A stretch of DNA of 64,000 nt from Lachnospiraceae bacterium. GTDB taxonomy: Bacteria > Bacillota > Clostridia > Lachnospirales > Lachnospiraceae. The notes under the pieces are model-generated. The model searched no databases and was not told where the DNA came from. It saw nothing but the letters and a program-made list of their open reading frames with translations. Made by a program: the position numbers and the translations under genes. Shown here one piece after another: positions 1 to 6,149 of this stretch. The DNA lies in the NCBI GenBank assembly GCA_910576385.1, contig CAJTIR010000016.1:1-64000 (forward strand). Reading direction: 5' to 3'. Numbering within the stretch: position 1 is the first letter of the stretch; the number at the start of each line of letters is the position of its first letter.

Positions 1-336
1 AGGTTTCAAAATACTTGTAAAAATAATGATAAAGTCTACCAATTAAAGTTTTTTCATTGTATAATAAGTTTGTCGTACAGGGTCACTATCCTTTGTAATG
101 TTTTGGTCAAATTCATTATACAACAGAAAGCCTTGTGCGGCATTTTTTTATTAAAAAAGTTGTAAACTGGTGTAATTTTTTGAGAATACCTGATTTCCCA
201 TTTTTATTAAGATGATAATCGAAGGCACAGATGAGAACCTCTTTAGAGTCGTATGACAATTTGGCTGGCATTCTGTGACGCGGAGGTTCTGAATTGTTAC
301 AATTTTTTAGATAGAAATGCATTACAGTAACAAAAA
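1..336. other. Left-edge intergenic region, no convincing gene
   Basis: AT-rich stretch before the 3' end of the regulator gene. A 68-codon frame on the minus strand (116-322) has no recognisable domain and its N-terminal part overlaps a motif (285-300, ggttctgaattgttac) that recurs in other intergenic spots of this window, so it is better explained as part of a dispersed repeat than as a gene. Nothing else could be supported here. Confidence 0.5.
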
Positions 337-699
337 TCAGTTCTGCACATATTTTTTTATGGCAGCAAAGCTTTCTGGACTGATCACATGTTCAATACGG
401 CAAGCGTCCGCCGTAGCGATATTTTCATCTACACCGAGTTCTATCAGCCAGGAAGAAAGAAAATTGTGACGTTCATAGATCATGTCAGCGATTTCCTTCC
501 CTGATTCTGTGAGTGTGATATATCCAGCTTCCGAGACGACAATGTGTCCTTTTTCTCTTAAGTTTTTCATGGCCACACTGACACTGGATTTCTTGAAACC
601 CATCTCAACTGCGACATCTATAGAGCGGACAACTGGAAGCCTTTGGCTTAAGATTAGAATTGTTTCCAGATAATTTTCAGCAGATTCATTAATTTTCAT
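337..699 (-). CDS. DtxR/IdeR-family iron-dependent transcriptional repressor
   Basis: 120 residues from the ATG at 699, which has an AAAGGGG-type ribosome site; the open frame extends further upstream but without such a signal. Residues 1-60 form the DtxR winged helix (begins MKINESAENYLETIL), residues 65-115 the metal-binding dimerisation region. The CxxEH signature (CRIEH) near residue 100 matches the Cys-Glu-His metal site of DtxR/IdeR; MntR-type proteins have Glu in place of that Cys, so iron sensing is inferred. It lacks the C-terminal SH3-like domain of long DtxR proteins. It is divergent from feoA-feoA-feoB, whose promoters carry matching palindromes, so it is the likely repressor of that operon when Fe(II) is plentiful. 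Confidence 0.88.
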   Translation of the reverse strand: MKINESAENYLETILILSQRLPVVRSIDVAVEMGFKKSSVSVAMKNLREKGHIVVSEAGYITLTESGKEIADMIYERHNFLSSWLIELGVDENIATADACRIEHVISPESFAAIKKYVQN

Positions 700-840
700 T
701 TGAAAAACCCCTTTGTATCTATGTGTTAGTTCGATGCAAAACAGGAGAGATTTCCTGTCAAATATACTTTGTGACTTAAGAATTAGTATACTGAAAGAAC
801 TGTAAAATAGCAAATAGTTTTGAATATCTTTTTTTTAATT

Positions 841-886
841 CTAGGATTCGGGTGTCAAAAAAGTACTTTTGACACCCGAATCCTAG
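841..886. repeat. Perfect 20-bp inverted repeat between regulator and feo operon
   Basis: Arms 841-860 and 867-886 are exact reverse complements separated by 6 nt (aagtac). The left arm begins ctaggattcgggtgtc. It lies between two divergently transcribed genes, where no terminator is needed, and no T-run follows in either direction beyond the arm itself. It could be an extended operator, a remnant of a palindromic mobile repeat, or a transcript barrier. The palindrome is directly visible; the role is unknown. Confidence 0.85.
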
Positions 887-987
887 TAGAACAATTGTTA
901 TAGTCCACGTCTATGCAAGATGCAGTCATTTGACTATTTCTATATCGGTTAATAAGTGAACTGTAACAAAAATTTCCAAAAAAGTTG

Positions 988-1019
988 TTGACAACTAATT
1001 CATGTTAGTATATACTAAC
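988..1019 (+). promoter_or_regulatory. feoA promoter with DtxR-type operator
   Basis: TTGACA at 988-993, 17-nt spacer, TATACT at 1011-1016: a near-consensus sigma-A promoter. A perfect 16-bp palindrome, gttagtatatactaac (1004-1019), covers the -10 box, which is the classical place for a metal-dependent repressor to block RNA polymerase. The same TTAG-N-CTAA design recurs at 1548-1561 before feoB. Binding by the adjacent DtxR-type protein is inferred. Confidence 0.85.
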
Positions 1020-1056
1020 TTTAGAAAAAAGATAAAATGAAATGAGGTTGATGAAG

Positions 1057-1266
1057 ATGCCGCTGACGATGGCGAAAACTGGAGAATCCAACACCATTAA
1101 AAAGGTTGGAGGAAAAGAAGAAACCAAAAGATTTTTGGAAAGTCTAGGGTTTGTGATTGGAGGTTGTGTTACCGTGATATCAGAGATCGGCGGCAACATG
1201 ATTGTTAATGTAAAAGAGTCAAGAGTGGCCATCAATAAGGAGATGGCTAATAAAATAATGATTTAA
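1057..1266 (+). CDS. feoA: FeoA-like ferrous iron transport protein, first copy
   Basis: 69-residue SH3-like FeoA domain protein that acts in the cytosol as accessory subunit of the FeoB Fe(II) transporter. I chose the ATG at 1057 (MPLTMAKTGES) because GAGG at 1044-1047 is 9 nt upstream and because family members commonly begin MPLTMAKPGE; in-frame ATGs at 1042 and 1051 are worse placed. The core ESLGFVIGGCVTVISEIGG shows the expected glycine-rich strands. First gene of the feo operon, followed 14 nt later by a second FeoA. Expression should rise under iron limitation because the operator overlaps its promoter. Confidence 0.92.
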   Translation: MPLTMAKTGESNTIKKVGGKEETKRFLESLGFVIGGCVTVISEIGGNMIVNVKESRVAINKEMANKIMI

Positions 1267-1280
1267 GGAAGGAAAGCAGT

Positions 1281-1502
1281 ATGAAGACATTAAAACAGAT
1301 TTCCTGTGGGAAAACCGTAAAAGTTGCAAAATTGCACGGAGAAGGGCCGGTGAAACGGCGTATCATGGATATGGGGATTACTAAGGGAGTGGAAGTATTT
1401 GTGAGAAAAGTAGCGCCGCTGGGGGATCCGCTGGAAGTGACCGTACGTGGATATGAGTTGTCCTTGAGAAAGGCAGATGCGGAAATGATTGAAGTGGAAT
1501 AG
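1281..1502 (+). CDS. feoA: FeoA-like ferrous iron transport protein, second copy
   Basis: 73-residue FeoA domain protein (begins MKTLKQISCGKTVKVAKL, ends in the RGYELSLRKADAEMIEV strand typical of the family). Good ribosome site AAGGAAGG just upstream. It differs strongly in sequence from the first FeoA, so the two are paralogues with probably distinct roles rather than a recent duplication; tandem feoA genes ahead of feoB are common in Clostridia. A weak hairpin followed by a T-run (about 1515-1538) lies after the stop and may partly separate it from feoB, which has its own promoter. Confidence 0.92.
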   Translation: MKTLKQISCGKTVKVAKLHGEGPVKRRIMDMGITKGVEVFVRKVAPLGDPLEVTVRGYELSLRKADAEMIEVE

Positions 1503-1536
1503 ATATTTTGTATACGGAGAAATTCCGCTTATTTTT

Positions 1537-1565
1537 TTGACTATAGGTTAGTTATAACTAATAAT
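1537..1565 (+). promoter_or_regulatory. Second, internal feoB promoter with DtxR-type operator
   Basis: TTGACT at 1537-1542 is followed after 16-17 nt by a TAATAAT-like -10 (1559-1565). Between them sits a perfect 14-bp palindrome, ttagttataactaa (1548-1561), sharing TTAGT-N-ACTAA with the operator at 1004-1019. This suggests feoB is transcribed and iron-repressed independently of the feoA pair. The palindrome is certain, the promoter probable. Confidence 0.75.
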
Positions 1566-1604
1566 GGTGAGCGATAACAAACATAATCAGAAAGGAGTTT
1601 TCAA

Positions 1605-3788
1605 ATGTCTATAAAAATAGCATTAGCAGGCAATCCAAACTGTGGCAAGACAACATTGTTTAATGCACTGACAGGTTCCAATCAGTTTGTGGGAAATTGG
1701 CCTGGCGTCACAGTTGAGAAAAAAGAGGGGAAGCTCAAAGGGCATAAAGATGTAGTGATTATGGATCTTCCAGGAATTTATTCCCTGTCTCCCTATACCT
1801 TAGAGGAGGTTGTGGCCAGAAATTACCTGATTGGGGAGCGTCCTGACGTTATTTTGAATATTGTTGATGGAACTAATCTGGAACGGAATTTATATTTGTC
1901 AACACAGTTGATGGAACTGGGGATTCCAGTAGTGATGGCAATCAATATGATGGATGTGGTTTGGAAAAATGGCGATAAGATACATATTAAGAAATTGAGT
2001 CAGAAACTGGGCTGTCCAGTGATGGAAATCTCTGCCTTACGGGGAACAGGAATTAAGGAAGCTTCCGAACAAGCGGTAAAGCTGGCACAGAATAAAGAGA
2101 ATGCAGAGCCAGTTCATGAATTTTCCTCCAAAGTAGAAAGTGTGTTAAATAGTATCGAAGATAAACTTGGCTTGGATGTTCCACAGCAGCAGCGGCGTTT
2201 CTTTGCCGTCAAGCTGTTGGAAAAGGACAGTAAAATTCAGGCGCAGATGAAGCGGGTGCCAGATGTGACTGCAGAAGTCACTGCCATTGAAAAGGAATTG
2301 GATGATGATACGGAGAGTATTATCACAAATGAACGTTATCAATTTATTTCTTCAATTATTGAGGAGTGTTACAGCAGACAGAACAAAGGCGTTGTCACTG
2401 TCTCAGATAAAATTGATAAGATTGTCACCAACCGTATCTTTGCCTTGCCGATCTTTGCAGTTGTCATGGGACTGGTATATTATATTTCTGTCACTACTGT
2501 GGGAACGTGGGCCACAGACTGGGCAAATGACGGCGTGTTTGGGGAAGGATGGCATTTGTTTGGGATGGAAGGGTTGTTTATTCCGTCTATTCCAGAAATC
2601 ATAACAGGCGCCTTGGAAGCTGTGGGTTGTGCAGCATGGCTGCAGGGATTGATTGTTGATGGAATGGTAGCTGGTGTGGGTGCGGTATTGGGATTTGTGC
2701 CGCAGATGTTAGTATTATTTATCTTCCTTGCTTTTTTGGAAGGATGCGGTTATATGGCGCGTGTGGCGTTTATCATGGACCGTATTTTCCGTAAATTCGG
2801 ACTTTCTGGAAAATCATTTATCCCAATGTTAATTGGAACAGGCTGCGGTGTGCCTGGGGTGATGGCCAGCCGTACCATTGAAAATGACAGAGATCGGAAG
2901 ATGACGATTATGACAACCACATTTATTCCCTGTGGAGCGAAACTTCCAATTATCGCTCTGATTGCAGGGGCATTTTTCGGAAATGCATGGTGGGTATCCT
3001 GGAGCGCCTTTTTTGTAGGCATTGCGGCAGTGGTTTGTTCTGGTATTATTTTAAAGAAGACAAAAATGTTTGCAGGAGATCCAGCGCCTTTTGTTATGGA
3101 GCTGCCGGCATATCATCTGCCGACCGTGGGAAATGTGCTTAGAAGCATGTGGGAACGCGGCTGGTCTTTTATCAAGAAGGCGGGGACAATTATTCTGCTG
3201 TCCACAATTTTTGTATGGTTTACCACTTACTTTGGCTGGGTGGACGGTCAGTTCAGAATGCTTGAAGATATGGAGATTGATCACAGTATTCTGGCCTCAA
3301 TTGGAAATATATTTGCTTGGATCTTTGCACCTCTGGGGTGGGGAGATTGGAAATCTGCAGTTGCAGCCATCACCGGACTGGTGGCGAAAGAAAATGTAGT
3401 GGGAACATTTGGGATTCTTTTCGGATTTGCGGAGGTGGCAGAGGATGGTTCTGAGATTTGGGGAACACTTTCCGCACATATGACCGCAGCTGCAGCATAT
3501 TCTTTCTTGGTATTTAATTTGCTGTGTGCTCCTTGTTTTGCGGCGATGGGGGCGATTAAGCGGGAGATGAACAATATCAAATGGTTTTGGTTTGCAATTG
3601 GTTATCAATGCCTTCTGGCTTATGTGGCGGCGTTGTGTATTTATCAGATTGGAACCTGGCTTACTGTGGGAAGTTTTGGATTGGGGACAGTGGCAGCGTT
3701 GATCCTAGTGGCTGGTTTTCTCTATCTGCTGCTGCGTCCTAGCCGCGAGCACAGCAAGGTAAAAATGAAAGGGTTGGCGTCTATATGA
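1605..3788 (+). CDS. feoB: FeoB ferrous iron transporter, GTPase-membrane fusion
   Basis: 727 residues, normal for FeoB. The N-terminal G domain shows G1 GNPNCGKT (9-16), the Thr of G2 in the NWPGVTVE segment, G3 DLPG (54-57), G4 NMMD (114-117) and G5 SALRGTG from 143. A helical GDI-like segment (about 170-270) leads to the polytopic membrane part, which carries the two gate regions including CGYMARVAFIMD and GCGVPGVMASRTI, and the later FIPCGAKLPI segment. It imports Fe(II) across the inner membrane powered or gated by nucleotide hydrolysis. AAAGGAG ribosome site at about 1591. Its stop overlaps the next start by four bases (ATGA), so the downstream DUF2325 protein is translationally coupled. 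No separate FeoC gene is seen. Confidence 0.97.
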   Translation: MSIKIALAGNPNCGKTTLFNALTGSNQFVGNWPGVTVEKKEGKLKGHKDVVIMDLPGIYSLSPYTLEEVVARNYLIGERPDVILNIVDGTNLERNLYLSTQLMELGIPVVMAINMMDVVWKNGDKIHIKKLSQKLGCPVMEISALRGTGIKEASEQAVKLAQNKENAEPVHEFSSKVESVLNSIEDKLGLDVPQQQRRFFAVKLLEKDSKIQAQMKRVPDVTAEVTAIEKELDDDTESIITNERYQFISSIIEECYSRQNKGVVTVSDKIDKIVTNRIFALPIFAVVMGLVYYISVTTVGTWATDWANDGVFGEGWHLFGMEGLFIPSIPEIITGALEAVGCAAWLQGLIVDGMVAGVGAVLGFVPQMLVLFIFLAFLEGCGYMARVAFIMDRIFRKFGLSGKSFIPMLIGTGCGVPGVMASRTIENDRDRKMTIMTTTFIPCGAKLPIIALIAGAFFGNAWWVSWSAFFVGIAAVVCSGIILKKTKMFAGDPAPFVMELPAYHLPTVGNVLRSMWERGWSFIKKAGTIILLSTIFVWFTTYFGWVDGQFRMLEDMEIDHSILASIGNIFAWIFAPLGWGDWKSAVAAITGLVAKENVVGTFGILFGFAEVAEDGSEIWGTLSAHMTAAAAYSFLVFNLLCAPCFAAMGAIKREMNNIKWFWFAIGYQCLLAYVAALCIYQIGTWLTVGSFGLGTVAALILVAGFLYLLLRPSREHSKVKMKGLASI

Positions 3789-4075
3789 GTGTGGTAATTA
3801 TCGGGGGCCATGATCGTATGGTCTGCCAGTATAAAAAGATTTGCAAAAGTTATCAGTGTAAAGCCAAAGTGTTTACACAGATGTCTGGTAATCTAAAAGA
3901 GAAGATTGGGAAACCGGATTTGGTGGTGCTCTTTACCAGTACGGTGTCTCATAAAATGGTGCGCTGCGCCTTGTCAGAGGCAGAGCGGGTGCAGGCCGAT
4001 ATTGTGCGCTGCCATACCAGCAGCGGAAACGCTCTGGAGGAAATATTGATGGAAAAATGTATAACAGTTGGATAA
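3785..4075 (+). CDS. DUF2325-family small protein
   Basis: 96 residues. It starts MSVVIIGGHDRMVCQYKKIC, the GGHDRM motif typical of DUF2325 proteins, and continues with a FTSTVSHKMVRCAL strand-helix segment resembling the family core. Function of the family is not established; it is often found with metal or redox genes in clostridia. Four cysteines (positions near 14, 20, 25 and 62) and several histidines could bind a metal, but this is inference. Translation is coupled to feoB by an ATGA overlap, arguing for a role in iron uptake or handling. Confidence 0.75.
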   Translation: MSVVIIGGHDRMVCQYKKICKSYQCKAKVFTQMSGNLKEKIGKPDLVVLFTSTVSHKMVRCALSEAERVQADIVRCHTSSGNALEEILMEKCITVG

Positions 4076-4131
4076 AGATGATTATTTTTTGATTTGTCGG
4101 GCATACTGAAAAATAAAAAGGAGTGTGCAAA

Positions 4132-4290
4132 ATGGATAGATATTTGTGTGAACCATGTGGTTATGTGTATGATCCCAAGGTGGGAGATCCTGATCATGAT
4201 ATTGCCCCAGGAACATCATTTGAGGATTTACCAGATGATTGGGTATGCCCTTGGTGCGGGCTTGGCAAAGAAGTATTTGTAAAAGAATAG
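4132..4290 (+). CDS. Rubredoxin
   Basis: 52-residue protein read from ATG 4132 with AAGGAG at 4118-4123. It shows the canonical rubredoxin iron-sulfur motif twice: [10 protein letters not shown] near the N-terminus and [11 protein letters not shown] near the C-terminus, with the DLPDDWVCP linker. It holds one Fe in four Cys ligands and carries electrons to oxidoreductases, including oxygen and superoxide detoxification enzymes of anaerobes. It is the last gene of the iron operon, with a terminator right after it. Its placement links iron import to an iron protein. Confidence 0.97.
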   Translation: MDRYLCEPCGYVYDPKVGDPDHDIAPGTSFEDLPDDWVCPWCGLGKEVFVKE

Positions 4291-4307
4291 AGCATTTTTG
4301 ATTTAAG

Positions 4308-4336
4308 AAGAGGCTGGTTTGTGCAGCCTCTTTTTT
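4308..4336 (+). terminator. Rho-independent terminator after rubredoxin
   Basis: Stem aagaggctg (4308-4316) pairs with cagcctctt (4324-4332), 7-nt loop, followed by a T-run to 4336. It closes the feo-rubredoxin operon. Confidence 0.93.
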
Positions 4337-4418
4337 AGATTCCCGTGTCGAAAAATAAATATCATGTTAAGGTTATTTGGTATGAGTTTTTGTCAATATA
4401 GATTGGAAAAATTATGAA

Positions 4419-5130
4419 ATGCTGTTTAACTCAATCAATTTTTTGTTTTATTTTCCAATTGTGGTGTTGCTATATTTTGTAGTACCTAAAAAAATCAGAT
4501 ATCTGTGGCTCTTAGCCGCAAGTTATTTCTTCTATATGTGTTGGAACGCAAAGTATGCGTTATTACTTTTGTATTCAACCGCGATTACTTATTTCAGCAG
4601 GTTGTTGATTGATCAATGTGACAAAAATAATCAATCCGATAAGAAGAAAATTTTTGTGGGACTGAGTTTTGCGTTGAATCTTTCCGTGCTGTTTTTGTTT
4701 AAATATTTTGATTTTGCAATTGATAATATTAACGTTATCTTGACCAAATGTAATTTAGAGCTGCTGACGCCCGGATTTGATCTGCTGCTTCCAGTGGGGA
4801 TTTCATTTTATATCTTTCAGGCGCTCAGCTATACGATGGATGTGTACCGAAAAGAGATTTATGTAGAACGTAACTTTTTAAAGTATGCGTTGTTTGTATC
4901 TTTTTTTCAAAGCTAGTGGCTGGACCAATTGAGCGTTCTAAAAATTTGTTAGAACAGATTGGCAGGGAACATGGCTTTTTTTATGAAAATTTTCGTCAAG
5001 GGCTATTATGGATGTTGTGGGGATATTTTCAGAAAATAGTGATTGCTGACCGGATTGCTTTTTTGGTTGACACAGTTTATGGTGACGTCTATCAGTATCA
5101 GGGAGGCTATTATCTGTTGGCAAGTGTTTT
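4419..5130 (+). pseudogene. MBOAT O-acyltransferase pseudogene (AlgI/DltB-like), N-terminal part
   Basis: The first 165 codons encode the N-terminal membrane half of an MBOAT acyltransferase (MLFNSINFLFYFPIVVLLY; LLPVGISFYIFQALSY). The frame then stops at SFFQS, while the family sequence continues in the next frame as LVAGPIERSKNLLEQI (from about 4914). Loss of a single base at the T/C run near 4908 explains this: one extra C would restore SFFPKLVAGPIERS. The homology ends near 5130 in the LLASVL segment, before the catalytic His region of MBOATs, where sequence of an unrelated transporter begins. An intact enzyme would O-acylate cell-surface polysaccharide. This copy is non-functional. Confidence 0.85.
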
Positions 5131-5724
5131 GGACAGCCTTAGGAACAAAAAAATAAATGTTGGGTGATTTCCATGTTGCTCGGAATAGGAACTTGTCTGT
5201 TTTATATGGCAATTCCCACAATCAATAGTTATTTTTGTGTGCATGTATTACATAATGAGTCTTTGGTCGGCACAGTCAATGCTGCCTATATCACCCCCAT
5301 GATTATATTCTTTTTTCTTATGGCTTCTATTGTCAAGAAAATCGGTAAAAAGAATACAAATCTTGTTGGCTGGGCAGCAATATTAATAAGCTATATCCCA
5401 CTGTTTTTCGGAATGGAAAATGTAACTTTTGTCATTGGCACTTCTGTAATCCGCGGAATAGGATATGCTTGTGTCATGGGGGTACAATTTGCAATTATTG
5501 GCGATAGTGTAGAATATGGCGAATGGAAAACCGGTATTCGTTCTGAGGGTCTAGTATTCAGCGCGCAGAGTTTTGGCTGTAAAGTCGGTATGGGGCTTGG
5601 AAATGCTCTGATTGGAGTTCTCCTGGATTGGGGAAAATATGATGGTACGCTTGCTGTACAGCCTGGATCGGTTATTATGGTAATCAAAGGACTTTATGTT
5701 GTCATGCCGGTAATTATTTTGTAA
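5131..5724 (+). pseudogene. GPH-family sugar:cation symporter fragment (C-terminal half)
   Basis: The 186-codon frame starting at GTG 5164 reads as the C-terminal half of a MelB/UidB/XynP-like glycoside-pentoside-hexuronide transporter: LLGIGTCLFYMAIPTINSYF and the hallmark FAIIGDSVEYGEWKTG. Upstream, SLRNKK (from about 5131) in one frame and NKCWVISMLLGIG in another look like the preceding residues broken at a poly-A tract near 5146-5157. The 5' half is missing, joined to the MBOAT relic, and the 3' end stops earlier than the family, at VVMPVIIL. It is therefore truncated at both ends and not expected to function. A short GTG-started peptide could still be made. Confidence 0.83.
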
Positions 5725-5729
5725 ACAAT

Positions 5730-5787
5730 ATGCACAAAAATTATTCTGGGAAGCTAGCTTCTCAAGATGATTTTTGTGCATTTTTTC
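5730..5787 (+). terminator. Hairpin terminator after transporter relic
   Basis: Outer arms atgcacaaaaat (5730-5741) and atttttgtgcat (5770-5781) are exact reverse complements and enclose an inner palindrome gaagctagcttc (5750-5761). A T-run (to 5787) follows. It is probably the original terminator of the lost transporter gene. Confidence 0.8.
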
Positions 5788-6149
5788 TTTGTCGTTTTAG
5801 TGGCAAGATCTTTTGAACGAGTGAAAATATTACTGCGGAAACCCTATTTCTATTATTCAGATCGTTTTATATACTTATAAAAAAAGTCTGTTGGGATTTG
5901 CAGTATAACGAGTATACATATCCATTTTTAAGCTTTCCCATTTTGCAATTCATAGTACCAAGATGTCTATGCTGCCAAAGGAAGCAAGATCTTTTGCACT
6001 ATAAGATCGGCTATTATAAAAAATGGCGAAACTCAAGAAAGTCCATTTATCTTGCAAATACAGAATTGATCATTTATAATAATTTGATAATATTTTGCAG
6101 GTGATATGGAAAGACAAGCATTGTATGGCTAAGGAAAAGGAAAGAGGGA
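5788..6149. other. Intergenic region upstream of protease, no gene seen
   Basis: AT-rich, about 360 bases. A 68-codon frame at 5898-6104 has no recognisable similarity, biased content and no good ribosome site, so it is not called. The ribosome site of the protease lies in the purine stretch ending at 6149. No clear promoter was identified. Confidence 0.5.

Noticed and set aside
116-322. 68-codon minus-strand frame at the left edge
   Set aside because: No ribosome site or domain; its N-terminal part coincides with a dispersed repeat motif (285-300).
5898-6104. 68-codon frame upstream of the protease
   Set aside because: No recognisable family, no ribosome site, composition like non-coding AT-rich DNA.
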